Shown: piece by piece, positions 25,429 to 34,794 of the stretch
Numbering within the stretch: position 1 is the stretch's first letter
How the letters are laid out: the number at the start of each line of letters is the position of its first letter
Origin: Flavobacteriales bacterium
Lineage (GTDB): Bacteria; Bacteroidota; Bacteroidia; Flavobacteriales_E; Vicingaceae
Direction of reading: 5' to 3'
Assembly (NCBI GenBank): GCA_002401955.1
Contig: NVUQ01000008.1
Location: forward strand, 1-64,000
Length of the DNA stretch: 64,000 bases
The notes under the pieces: generated by a model
The model's input: only the letters and a program-made list of their open reading frames with translations
Databases searched by the model: none
Told to the model about the DNA's origin: nothing
Position numbers and translations under genes: made by a program

Positions 25429-28400
25429 ATGAAGAAATTAAAGATTGGCGTAGTATTATTATTCTTTATGCAAACATTGTTTGCTCAAAATAATTTAAAT
25501 CCTATTCAAAGGATGTATGTTGGTTCTGAGTATTGGAGTATGTTGTCCGAATCTGACATAACTAATGTAGTGGATAGACAAATTATTCCTAATAAGTATA
25601 AGCTTGCTAAGCTTGATATTAATAAGTTAAAATCAGATTTATCTTCTGCTGTTTATAGAACTGTAGGTAATAATAATCAAGGAATAGAAATAGAATTACC
25701 AAATCCTCAAGGGATATTATCTAAGTACTTGGTTTATAAAAATACGACTATGGCTCCTGGTTTGGAAGTTAAATTTCCAGAAATAAGAGCATATGATGTT
25801 ATAAATATTAACAACCCTAGTGAGTATGGTAAAATTGATGTTACGCCTCATGGATTTCATGCTATGATATTCTCTATAGATAGAGGAACGTTTTTTATAG
25901 ATCCATACTCAAAAGGAAATACAGCAGATTATTTATCTTATTATAGAAAAGATTTTACAACAACAAAAACGATAGATTGTGGAGTTGTAGGACAAACGAC
26001 TTCTACTAACAATTCAGCACAAAAAACATTAACATCCTGTGATCTAAGAACTTATAGATTAGCGGTTTCAGCAACTGCTGAATATACTGCTTTTCATGGA
26101 GGAACACTACTTTTAGCTCAGGCAGCTCAGGTTACATCAATGAATAGAGTAAATGGTATTTTTGAAAGAGATGCACAAATTACTATGACTCTTATTGCTA
26201 ATAATGATTTGATTGTTTACACAAGCAATCCCGATCCATTTACAAATGGAAATACTAATGCAATGATTAATGAAAATCAAACAAATACAGATCTTGTTAT
26301 AGGTTCTGGAAATTATGATATAGGTCATATTTTTGGTACAAATAGTGGGGGGTTGGCTGCGTTACAGTCTCCTTGTAGTGGCAGTAAAGCACGAGGCGTT
26401 ACAGGAAGTTCAGCGCCAGTTAACGATCCGTTTGATGTTGATTACGTAGCTCATGAAATGGGGCATCAGTGGGGAGGTAACCATACTCAAAATAATAGTT
26501 GTAATAGAAATAATGCAACAGCTATGGAGCCAGGTAGTGCTTCATCCATAATGGGGTATGCAGGAATTTGCACTCCAAATGTGCAAAGTAATAGTGATGA
26601 TCATTTTCATGGAGTTAGTGTAAAAGAAATGTCTGATTTTATTAGCGGTGGTGGAGGTTCTTGTGCAGTACTAACTCCTGTTACAAATTCTAGTCCTACT
26701 ATTACGGGGACACCAGGAAGTGTTACTATTCCAGCTAATACACCTTTTGCATTAACAGCAATAGCAACAGATCCAAATGCAGCAAATGTTTTATCATATT
26801 GCTGGGAGCAGATGGATAACCAAATATCAACTCAACCCCCATCTGCAACTTCAACTAACGGTCCTAATTTTAGATCAAATAGTCCAACAACAAGTCCAAC
26901 TCGTTATTTTCCTAACCTTACAGATTTAACGGCTGGCATTTCTCCAACATGGGAAGTATTATCTTCTGTGAGTAGAACAATGGATTTTAGAGTTACGGTT
27001 AGAGATAATGCAGGACCACTTCCTGAAGTAGGATGTATTGATAATGCTGATATAACTGTTACGATTGATGCAAGCTCTGGACCCTTTGTAGAAACGTTTC
27101 CAAGTGCAGCAGGAATTACATGGACTGGTTCAACTAGTGAAACAGTAACATGGAGTGAAGCGGGAACTTCTGGAGCTCCAGTAAATTGTGCGAATGTTGA
27201 TATATTACTATCTACTGATGGAGGAATAACTTATCCTACAGTATTAGTATCTAATACCGTTAATGATGGAACCCAGTCAATTACAGTTCCAAATACACCT
27301 AGTACTACAGCAAGAGTAATGATTATGTCTTCAAATGGAACATTTTTCGATATATCAGATAATGATTTTACAATAACAGCTGCGGCTCCTCCAGCAGCTG
27401 CAGTTGGATGTATAGACACTATTTATTATCCAGAATCAAAGCGAACAGCTTATGATGGATGGGCATATCTGGAAGCTAATGTTTTTGGGATAACTGGAAT
27501 ATCTCAAACATTTGAAGCGAGTACAGGATCTATACATGGTATTAGAGCATTTGTTGTATTAGATACTAATACAACATCAGGAGATGTCGGCCCCGTAGAT
27601 ATGCAAATATCAGTGATGAATGTAGATGCATTTAATCAACCAGTACTTCCAGCTATACGAACAGAGCTTGTAACTGTTAATGATATTGGAGATGTTGAAC
27701 AAAACTTAATGTTTAGTACTCCAGTAGCTGTTTCTTCTAAATATGCTGTAGTAGTAGAATTAAATCCTGCTACACAAGCTACGGATACTGCTTTTTATAT
27801 GGCAAATAGTAGTGCGGCATCAGATGGAGCAGGAGAAGGTTTAATGTCTGTTAGTTTTTCTGGTTTTTGGTTTAACTATTGGTTACAAAGTGCTAGTTAT
27901 AATGTAGATGCATTATTATCTCCAATATTTGATAAAATAATAACTGCTGATTTTACGTCAAGTTCTGATACGATATGTGAAGGAGATACGGTTCAATTCA
28001 TTAATACATCAGTATTAGATACCAATTATATGTATAATAGGTATAGTTTGTTAAATGCTGATCTATGGGTATGGGATTATGATGATGGAAGTGGTACTTA
28101 TAATCATTTTGATACGACTTACACTTTTAATGTAGCTGGACCACATAATACGGAGTTAATAATTACCAATTATGGTTATACAACTAATTGTGTAGATACC
28201 TTAAGAGATACAATAGAAGTTTTAGCTCCTCCAATAGTAGTAGCAAATAATAATACTGCTTTATGTATGGGAGACACATTGTTTTTAAGTGCAACAGGAG
28301 CTACAAGTTATGTGTGGGATAATGGGCTAGGTGCTGGTCAAAACCATACAGTTGTTCCAACAATTGATACCATGTATATTGTAACTGGAAGTAATGGAGG

Positions 28401-29361
28401 GTGTAGTGCAATGGATACTGTTAGTGTAACCACTAATGCTTTACCTGTAGTTGGAGTAAGTAATGATACTATTATTTGTGCAGGAGATACTGTAACGGTT
28501 AGTGCAACAGGAGGAGGAAACTATACATGGGATAATGGGTTGGGAGCAGGTCAAAATCATCAGGTCGCACCAGTAGTATTAACAACTTATATAGTAACTG
28601 TAACTGATACAAACTTTTGTTCAGGCATAGATTCTGTAAAGGTTACAACAAATGCTCTTCCAGTATTAACGACAACACCTGCAATTGATACAACAGTTTG
28701 TTTAGGTGATTCACTAACCTTATTTGTCACAGGAGCTTCTTCATATACATGGGATAATGGGTTGGGAGCAGGGTCGACCCATCTATTACCAGTACCTTAT
28801 GATACAACCTATAAAGTTATAGGGATAGATGCTATTACAGGTTGTTCAAATATTGACTCTGTAAAAGTAATTGTAAGTTCTTTAGATGTTATAGCAAGCA
28901 ATGATACATCTATTTGTATAGGTTCAAGTATTACAATTAGTGCAACAGGAGCTGTAACCTATACATGGGATAATGCTTTAGGAATAGGACAAAGCCACTT
29001 GGTTAGTCCTACAGAACAAACTGTTTATATTGTAACAGGTGATGATAATGGTTGTATTGGGTTAGATACTGTTATTGTTTCTATTGATAATATATGTTTT
29101 GACATACCAAATGTTTTCACTCCAAATGGAGATGGTAAAAATGACGTATGGAACATTAAAGGATTAGCCTTTTATCCAGATATTACTGTATCAGTATTTA
29201 ATAGATGGGGTGATTTAGTATTTGAATCAGCAGCAGGTTATCCAGATCCATGGGATGGTACATATAATGGAACAGAATCACCTTCCGCTACATATTATTA
29301 TGTAATTGTGAAAGGAGATGGTGAGGAAGGGGTAACAGGAACTGTTAATATTATAAGATAA
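25429..29361 (+). CDS. Secreted zinc metalloprotease with Ig-like repeats and gliding-motility (type B) C-terminal domain
   Basis: 1310 residues from the ATG at 25429 (MKKLKIGVVLLFFMQTLFAQ, a signal peptide; a TTG two codons earlier is unlikely). A propeptide-like region precedes the reprolysin-type catalytic domain with H342-E-M-G-H346-QWGGNH352, the full HExxHxxGxxH zinc site, then the Met-turn SSIMGYAGIC. Next come Ig/fibronectin-like domains (about 420-800), and three or four PKD/Ig-type repeats of about 75 residues with the recurrent SYxWDNGLGAGQNH (about 930-1230). The last 90 residues are the gliding-motility C-terminal domain: IPNVFTPNGDGKNDVWNIKG, VSVFNRWGDLVFES, PWDGTYNG. It should leave through the type IX system. 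The SprF-like gene 10 nt downstream is its likely partner. Confidence 0.94.
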   Translation: MKKLKIGVVLLFFMQTLFAQNNLNPIQRMYVGSEYWSMLSESDITNVVDRQIIPNKYKLAKLDINKLKSDLSSAVYRTVGNNNQGIEIELPNPQGILSKYLVYKNTTMAPGLEVKFPEIRAYDVININNPSEYGKIDVTPHGFHAMIFSIDRGTFFIDPYSKGNTADYLSYYRKDFTTTKTIDCGVVGQTTSTNNSAQKTLTSCDLRTYRLAVSATAEYTAFHGGTLLLAQAAQVTSMNRVNGIFERDAQITMTLIANNDLIVYTSNPDPFTNGNTNAMINENQTNTDLVIGSGNYDIGHIFGTNSGGLAALQSPCSGSKARGVTGSSAPVNDPFDVDYVAHEMGHQWGGNHTQNNSCNRNNATAMEPGSASSIMGYAGICTPNVQSNSDDHFHGVSVKEMSDFISGGGGSCAVLTPVTNSSPTITGTPGSVTIPANTPFALTAIATDPNAANVLSYCWEQMDNQISTQPPSATSTNGPNFRSNSPTTSPTRYFPNLTDLTAGISPTWEVLSSVSRTMDFRVTVRDNAGPLPEVGCIDNADITVTIDASSGPFVETFPSAAGITWTGSTSETVTWSEAGTSGAPVNCANVDILLSTDGGITYPTVLVSNTVNDGTQSITVPNTPSTTARVMIMSSNGTFFDISDNDFTITAAAPPAAAVGCIDTIYYPESKRTAYDGWAYLEANVFGITGISQTFEASTGSIHGIRAFVVLDTNTTSGDVGPVDMQISVMNVDAFNQPVLPAIRTELVTVNDIGDVEQNLMFSTPVAVSSKYAVVVELNPATQATDTAFYMANSSAASDGAGEGLMSVSFSGFWFNYWLQSASYNVDALLSPIFDKIITADFTSSSDTICEGDTVQFINTSVLDTNYMYNRYSLLNADLWVWDYDDGSGTYNHFDTTYTFNVAGPHNTELIITNYGYTTNCVDTLRDTIEVLAPPIVVANNNTALCMGDTLFLSATGATSYVWDNGLGAGQNHTVVPTIDTMYIVTGSNGGCSAMDTVSVTTNALPVVGVSNDTIICAGDTVTVSATGGGNYTWDNGLGAGQNHQVAPVVLTTYIVTVTDTNFCSGIDSVKVTTNALPVLTTTPAIDTTVCLGDSLTLFVTGASSYTWDNGLGAGSTHLLPVPYDTTYKVIGIDAITGCSNIDSVKVIVSSLDVIASNDTSICIGSSITISATGAVTYTWDNALGIGQSHLVSPTEQTVYIVTGDDNGCIGLDTVIVSIDNICFDIPNVFTPNGDGKNDVWNIKGLAFYPDITVSVFNRWGDLVFESAAGYPDPWDGTYNGTESPSATYYYVIVKGDGEEGVTGTVNIIR

Positions 29362-29371
29362 AATTATAGTT

Positions 29372-30292
29372 ATGAAAAAAGACATGAAAAATATTTTAAG
29401 AACATTAATTGTTGTTTGTGTTGTTAATGTAGCATTTGCACAGCAGGTGCCATTAACAAGTCAATATATGTTTAATAATTATTTATTGAATCCAGCAGAA
29501 GCAGGAACAAAAGATTATGTTTCAGCATCGCTATCAGTTAGATCACAATGGACAGGGATGGAAGGCTCTCCAAATACTCAGTTTTTTAGTTTACAGAGTA
29601 AATTAGGAAAAAAAATGGGGGTTGGTTGTTACGTATATAAAGATGAAACAGGTCCAATATATGAACAAGGTATTCAATTGTCTTATGCATATCATTTAAC
29701 GATATCCGATAAATCTAAATTATCATTTAGCTTAGCAGGATCATTCTTTTTTCATGATTTAAATAAAGCAGTTTTAACACCTGAAGAACAAGATGACGAT
29801 GCAATTAACTCATTGAAAATAAACTCATCATCTCCTGACATTAATTTTGGAATTTTGTATTATTCAGATAAATATAAGGTAGGAATTTCATCACCCCAAT
29901 TATTACAAAATAAAATTTATGGCAATAGAAATGGTGAGATAACTAATAAATTAGCAAGGCACTATTATCTTTTTGGAGAATATAAATTTGATATTAGTGA
30001 TAATATAGCTGTTGTACCATCAACACTAGTTAAATATGTAGCAGGAGCACCTTTTCAGTTTGATTTAAACACAAAAGGTATTTATAAAGAAAAATATTGG
30101 CTAGGTGTTTCTTACCGATATAGCAATGCTATAGTTGCTTTAGCAGGATTGAATTACAAGAATTTATCTTTTGGATATGCTTATGATTATACTATGACAG
30201 ATATTAATGCATACTCATCAGGAGGTCATGAATTTTTTCTTGCTCTTAAAGTTCATAAAAAGAAAGAAGTATCAAGCAAAAAGTTTGATTAG
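29372..30292 (+). CDS. PorP/SprF-family type IX secretion membrane protein
   Basis: 306 residues with a signal peptide (start MKKDMKNILRTLIVVCVVNV, ending AFAQQ). The family opening QVPLTSQYMFNNYLLNPAEA is followed by a beta-barrel body with SVRSQWTGMEGSPNTQFFSL and GVGCYVYKDETGPIYEQGIQ, and closes with FGYAYDYTMTDINAYSSGGH. SprF is needed for export or surface attachment of SprB in Flavobacterium; relatives are encoded directly after cargo with type B C-terminal domains. The 10 nt spacing to the metalloprotease gene supports a dedicated pair. The 3' end overlaps the convergent glycosyltransferase gene by 4 bp. Confidence 0.95.
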   Translation: MKKDMKNILRTLIVVCVVNVAFAQQVPLTSQYMFNNYLLNPAEAGTKDYVSASLSVRSQWTGMEGSPNTQFFSLQSKLGKKMGVGCYVYKDETGPIYEQGIQLSYAYHLTISDKSKLSFSLAGSFFFHDLNKAVLTPEEQDDDAINSLKINSSSPDINFGILYYSDKYKVGISSPQLLQNKIYGNRNGEITNKLARHYYLFGEYKFDISDNIAVVPSTLVKYVAGAPFQFDLNTKGIYKEKYWLGVSYRYSNAIVALAGLNYKNLSFGYAYDYTMTDINAYSSGGHEFFLALKVHKKKEVSSKKFD

Positions 30293-31047
30293 TTCTTTTT
30301 TAAGAATTGTCCAATTTTAGAAAGTGGTTTAAAAATTAAGGTATAAGGCATAGGTTTAATACCATTGATTGACCATGCTTTTTTATCCTCACGGTTTGCT
30401 TTAATTCGGTTTATTAGGCTAATATTACTAACCCCGCCAATTCTCATTCTAACAATCACTCTTGGTAAATATCCAAGTTTAATTTTATGTTTGTGAATAA
30501 ATCGAAGCATTATTTCATAGTCTGCAGCTGACTTAAGTTCTAAATTAAAAGAGCCATATTTATTGTAGATCTCTTTTTTAACAAAAAAAGTAGGGTGTGG
30601 AGGCATCCAGCCGTTAAAAAACATTCCATCTTTATAAGATCCAGATTTCCAGGTTCTAGTAACTTTTTCAGTATCAATTCTATCAACATAAACTAAATCA
30701 GCATAGCAAGCCTCTAATTTTTCTTTTTCAAATAGATCAACAATATTTTCAATAACGTTATTATCTTCATAAAGATCGTCAGAATTTAATATGGCTATAA
30801 TTTCGCCAGTAGCTAATTCTATCCCTTTATTTATTGCATCATAAAGACCATTGTCTTTTTCAGAAATAATTTTAGATATGTTATTCTTATAGTTCTCAAT
30901 TATTTCAAGAGTGTTATCTGTAGATTTTCCATCAACAATAATATATTCTATATTATTATGAGTTTGTGATACAACAGATTTTATAGTAGCCTCGATAGTC
31001 TCGGAACTATTATAACAAACTGTAATGATCGAAACTTTTAGGTACAT
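30289..31047 (-). CDS. GT2 glycosyltransferase (WcaA-like), polysaccharide locus
   Basis: 252 residues with a GT-A fold. VSIITVCYNSSETIEATIKS at the start, YIIVDGKSTDNTLEII near 35, then SEKDNGLYDAINKGIELATG and the metal-binding ILNSDDLYED near 87. HPTFFVKKEIYNKYGSF near 155 is the acceptor side. It is soluble with a basic C-terminal tail that probably associates with the membrane. It is the last of three minus-strand genes (GT4, WcaF-like, this one) at the far end of the surface polysaccharide region. Confidence 0.92.
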   Translation of the reverse strand: MYLKVSIITVCYNSSETIEATIKSVVSQTHNNIEYIIVDGKSTDNTLEIIENYKNNISKIISEKDNGLYDAINKGIELATGEIIAILNSDDLYEDNNVIENIVDLFEKEKLEACYADLVYVDRIDTEKVTRTWKSGSYKDGMFFNGWMPPHPTFFVKKEIYNKYGSFNLELKSAADYEIMLRFIHKHKIKLGYLPRVIVRMRIGGVSNISLINRIKANREDKKAWSINGIKPMPYTLIFKPLSKIGQFLKKN

Positions 31048-31051
31048 TAAT

Positions 31052-31603
31052 CTATAATTCAGTTATTCGATTCTTAATTTTTATCGCAGGATTTCCTTGA
31101 TAGATTGAGTTAAATTCAAGATTCGATGTAGCTATTGAAGCAACTGATAATACAGCATTTTCGTTTAATATAACTCCTGGGCAAACAATAGCTTTAGCTC
31201 CAACCCAACAGCCGTCTTTTAAAACTATGGGTTTAACAATTAAATCAAAAGTAGATTTTTTAAAATCATGATTACCACACAATAACATAGCTCCTTGTGA
31301 TAGGCAACAATTTTCACCAATTGTAACTTGATCAAGATTATCAATCCATACTTTTTCACCAATCCATGAATAATCACCAATTGTTAATTTCCAAGGGTAT
31401 TTAATATTCACTTTAGGTTTAATATTTACTCCTTTTCCAATTTTTGCACCAAAAAGTTTTAAAATAAACACTTTAAAAGATGAGATAGGAATGATATATG
31501 AATTAAGAAATACGGCATTACAACAATACCAAATGAGTTCAATTAGTTTGTTTCTCCCTGGTTTAAACCAATTGTTGTTGTATGTCTTAAGTTCAACTTT
31601 CAA
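31052..31603 (-). CDS. WcaF-type sugar O-acetyltransferase
   Basis: 183 residues with left-handed beta-helix hexapeptide repeats: VNIKPKVNIKYPWKLTIGD, then YSWIGEKVWIDNLDQVTIGE, GDGCWVGAKAIVCPGVILNE-like turns. The His in LLCGNHDFKKSTFD is the catalytic base position of the WcaF/NodL group. It transfers acetyl from acetyl-CoA to a sugar of the exopolysaccharide. The N-terminal hydrophobic stretch (LIELIWYCCNAVFLNSYIIP) is typical of colanic acid WcaF. It lies 4 nt after one glycosyltransferase stop and 1 nt before the next gene's end, so the three genes are translationally linked. Confidence 0.9.
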   Translation of the reverse strand: MKVELKTYNNNWFKPGRNKLIELIWYCCNAVFLNSYIIPISSFKVFILKLFGAKIGKGVNIKPKVNIKYPWKLTIGDYSWIGEKVWIDNLDQVTIGENCCLSQGAMLLCGNHDFKKSTFDLIVKPIVLKDGCWVGAKAIVCPGVILNENAVLSVASIATSNLEFNSIYQGNPAIKIKNRITEL

Positions 31604-31604
31604 G

Positions 31605-32723
31605 TTATGTGAATAGTTTTTTGGTATCTTCTATTTCAGTTATTGAATTTATTTCTTCACTTACAAATTTATAACAATTATTTCTAATTGTATCGTATTC
31701 GTTTTCCTCTAATGATAAACAATGTCTTAAGGTGTTTATGAATTTAGCATTATCATTTAGGTTAATTTCCCAACCTATATGTTTTTCACTTAAATTTTCC
31801 CATGGCGTATTGTTACTAATAATCAATCCACAACCAGCTGTTAACGCTTCAATAATTACATGTCCGTAATTTTCATGAAGAGTTGGGAGTATGAAAAAAT
31901 GGTAATTAGCTAATGTTGTTGTTACATCAATAGGATTAATTTCGCCTTTATATTGGGCATTAATTTTATTAGAATCAATAATTTTTAAACACTTTTTCCA
32001 ATAGTTTTTGTCTTCTATACTGCCATATATATCTAATGAAATGTGATTGAATTCTTTTAATAAATTTAAAACATAGATTAAATTTTTTTTCGGAGAAATT
32101 CTTGAAAAGAAAACAAGGTTTAATTCTTCCTTTACTTTTGATATTCTTTTCTCATCAATAACACAAATACTTATATTTGAAGCAGTTTTAATTTTTGATT
32201 TATAGCCAAAAACAGCAATAATATCATTTTTTTCTCCTTCGTTTGTAGCATGCCAAGTAACATTTTTATAATAGGATAAAATTTTAGAAATAGTTAAGAA
32301 TATTTTTTTCTTAAAAGGCTTAATTGATAAAGCACCTTTTCCGAGCATGCCTCTTGGAGCAATAATTATATTTTGTTTAGATAGTTTGTTGAGTGTTAAT
32401 AGGGGTTTAATTGTGAAGTTCTTAGAAAATAAGCTATTAAAATAATATTTATCGTAATCAGTATTATTTATATGGTCACTTATCCATTTGTTACAAGTAT
32501 CTGGGGTTAAGTATATTATAGAGTATTTCTCTTTCGAAATCCAACTATTTAATTTAAGGTTTTTATATGAAGATTCTTCATTAATATCTCTATCAGAGGT
32601 TATAATATAAAAATCAAAATTATCAGATAATGAATTAATAATATTGGTGATAGATTTAATTGGACCTCCAGCTTTAAATCCGGGGGTAAACCAATCAATG
32701 AATATGAGTATTTTAGGATTCAA
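31605..32723 (-). CDS. GT4 glycosyltransferase
   Basis: 372 residues with a GT-B fold. The N-terminal loop IDWFTPGFKAGGPIKSITNI is the acceptor-side glycine motif. APRGMLGKGALSIKPFKK near 125 is typical of GT4 enzymes acting on a lipid-linked acceptor. The donor side has LVFFSRISPKKNLIYVLNLL near 205 and the E(x7)E motif in HENYGHVIIEALTAGCGLI near 282. It is first in the short minus-strand unit that includes the WcaF-like gene, divergent from gmd across 94 bp. Confidence 0.9.
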   Translation of the reverse strand: MNPKILIFIDWFTPGFKAGGPIKSITNIINSLSDNFDFYIITSDRDINEESSYKNLKLNSWISKEKYSIIYLTPDTCNKWISDHINNTDYDKYYFNSLFSKNFTIKPLLTLNKLSKQNIIIAPRGMLGKGALSIKPFKKKIFLTISKILSYYKNVTWHATNEGEKNDIIAVFGYKSKIKTASNISICVIDEKRISKVKEELNLVFFSRISPKKNLIYVLNLLKEFNHISLDIYGSIEDKNYWKKCLKIIDSNKINAQYKGEINPIDVTTTLANYHFFILPTLHENYGHVIIEALTAGCGLIISNNTPWENLSEKHIGWEINLNDNAKFINTLRHCLSLEENEYDTIRNNCYKFVSEEINSITEIEDTKKLFT

Positions 32724-32817
32724 AAGTGAATAGTATTATTTTATTTTTTAAATATAAAATTTCTTAATCAATTATAACTTATTATTTTGGTAAATTCGTT
32801 TCCAAGATTATTTTTTG

Positions 32818-33798
32818 ATGAAAACAGCAATAATTACAGGTATTTCTGGGCAGGATGGAGCTTATTTAGCAAGATTATTGTTAAGTAAAGATTTTAGGGT
32901 GATAGGAGTTATTAGACAGAATAAAAGTATACCAATTATTGGACTAGATTTTTTAGGAATTTCAAAAAATGTAGAGTTAAAAGAAATAAATTTATTAGAT
33001 GGTATAGCTGTTGAAAATTTAATAAAAGAATATCAACCTGATGAGTTTTATAATTTAGCTGCGCAAAGTTCGGTAGGTTTATCGTTTAAATCTCCAGTTG
33101 CTACATTTGAGTTTAATACAATAAGTACAATTAATATATTAGAAGCAATTAAAAATCACTCTTTAACAACTAAATTCTATCAAGCTTCGAGTAGTGAAAT
33201 GTTTGGGAATATTGGTGAGGAAAATTTACCTCTTAAAGAGTCGGTTTTGTTTCATCCCGCTAGCCCTTATGGTATTTCTAAAGCATCAGCTCATTGGATT
33301 ACGGTTAATTATAGAGAGGCTTATGGGGTAAAGGCTTGTTGTGGCATCCTTTTTAACCACGAATCTTGTTTGAGAGGAGAGAATTTTGTAATCAAAAAAA
33401 TTATCAGAACGGGGTTAGAAATAAAAGAAGGTAAATCTGAGAAGTTAAAGTTAGGTGAATTATCTGTTCAGAGAGATTGGGGTTATGCTCCGAAATTTGT
33501 AGAAGCAATGTGGTTAATGTTACAGCAAGATAATTCTAACGATTATCTTATTTGTTCAGGAAATGTTATTAGTTTAAGAGAGATAACCGAAATTGTATTC
33601 AAAAAATTAGAGTTAGATTTTGATAAATATGTTGAGATTGAAGCCTCCTTAATGCGAAATGTTGAACTAGATATTATTTATGGAGATAATTCTAAAGCAA
33701 AAAATGAATTAGGTTGGAATTATGATATTTCATCGAATCAATTGATAGAAAAATTAATTAAAGATGAAAAGGAGTTTCTTGAATGGAAGAAAAAATGA
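32818..33798 (+). CDS. gmd: GDP-mannose 4,6-dehydratase family protein
   Basis: Short-chain dehydrogenase of 326 residues from ATG 32818 (a TTG just before is rejected). TGISGQDGAYLARLLLSKDF at the N-terminus is the NAD(P)-binding loop of Gmd. The catalytic pieces are SSSEMFG near 127 and Y-x3-K in ASPYGISKASAHW near 150; NHESCLRGENFVIKKI and RDWGYAPKFVEAMWLMLQQD are specific for Gmd rather than general epimerases. The reaction would be GDP-mannose to GDP-4-keto-6-deoxymannose, precursor of fucose, rhamnose or perosamine. It is shorter than classical Gmd (about 370). It is the only plus-strand gene between 30.3 and 60.5 kb. Confidence 0.85.
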   Translation: MKTAIITGISGQDGAYLARLLLSKDFRVIGVIRQNKSIPIIGLDFLGISKNVELKEINLLDGIAVENLIKEYQPDEFYNLAAQSSVGLSFKSPVATFEFNTISTINILEAIKNHSLTTKFYQASSSEMFGNIGEENLPLKESVLFHPASPYGISKASAHWITVNYREAYGVKACCGILFNHESCLRGENFVIKKIIRTGLEIKEGKSEKLKLGELSVQRDWGYAPKFVEAMWLMLQQDNSNDYLICSGNVISLREITEIVFKKLELDFDKYVEIEASLMRNVELDIIYGDNSKAKNELGWNYDISSNQLIEKLIKDEKEFLEWKKK

Positions 33799-33801
33799 AA
33801 T

Positions 33802-34794
33802 TTATTTTTTAGAATTACTGATTTCTTTATATAATTTAATGTATTGCTGAGCTATTTTATGAGCTTCAAATCTTTTAATATTTTGCAATCCTTTTAGAAT
33901 TAAAGTCTCTCTTAATTCAGGATTGTTGATTAGTGACAATATTCCATTTTTTATTTCTTTTATTGATAAAGGATTAACAAGCAAAGCTCCATCTCCAGCA
34001 ATTTCAGGCATAGAGGCTAAATTAGATGTTATTACGGGCCTTCCAATTGCTTGAGCCTCTATAATTGGTAAACCAAAACCTTCGTAAGTTGATACAAAGG
34101 AAACGATATCACATTGTTTGTATAATTTGTATAATTCAATGTCAGATACATTATGGAAGTTTTGATAAGATGTATTATAGGTCTGTAACAATTGTATTTG
34201 AGAATCATTTAATAAACCAACAAGTAAAAGATTAATGTTTAAACCTTTTACAGCTTCTAAAAGTGAATTTAAATTTTTATTTTCTTTGGTTCCAATATGT
34301 AGTATGTTTGGTTTAGATTCGTTAAATGTTAATTTATCAAATAAATAAATTGGAGAGATACAGTTGTATATCACTTTTATTTTTTCACTTGAAACGTTTA
34401 TTTTTTTTAGTATTTCTGATTTAGAGAATTCTGAAATAGTAATAATTTGATAAGATTTTTTGATTGGTAAATCAAACCATAATAATTTTAATAAAAATCG
34501 TTTTAAACCAGAGGTTCTTATTATGGGGTAAACATCATGAATAGTTAACATTGTTTTTTTTCTACACATTAATAAATTACAATAATGAATATCACCCGAA
34601 ATGTGATTAATTTGAGATTGATTTACACCTGCGTATATTATGTTAAGTATACGCTTAATAATTCCTTTACTTTTATAAGGTAGTTCAATAATAGAGGTGT
34701 TATAATCTTCAAAATAAGGAATAAGTGAATTGTATACTTTTTCTATACTATGTTTATCAATTCCTTTTTTTCTATAAAAGATGTTAATTTTCAT
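33802..34794 (-). CDS. GT4 glycosyltransferase
   Basis: 330 residues. The N-terminal half includes HISGDIHYCNLL and LTIHDVYPIIRTSGLKRFLL, the pattern of a mannosyltransferase-type GT4. IITISEFSKSEILKKINVS near 118 and NILHIGTKENKNLNSLLEAV near 175 follow, and the donor motif is SFVSTYEGFGLPIIEAQAIG near 233. Its start codon overlaps the stop of the polymerase gene by 4 bp, and it ends 3 bp from the convergent gmd gene. It is the last gene of the long wzc-led transcription unit. Confidence 0.92.
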   Translation of the reverse strand: MKINIFYRKKGIDKHSIEKVYNSLIPYFEDYNTSIIELPYKSKGIIKRILNIIYAGVNQSQINHISGDIHYCNLLMCRKKTMLTIHDVYPIIRTSGLKRFLLKLLWFDLPIKKSYQIITISEFSKSEILKKINVSSEKIKVIYNCISPIYLFDKLTFNESKPNILHIGTKENKNLNSLLEAVKGLNINLLLVGLLNDSQIQLLQTYNTSYQNFHNVSDIELYKLYKQCDIVSFVSTYEGFGLPIIEAQAIGRPVITSNLASMPEIAGDGALLVNPLSIKEIKNGILSLINNPELRETLILKGLQNIKRFEAHKIAQQYIKLYKEISNSKK

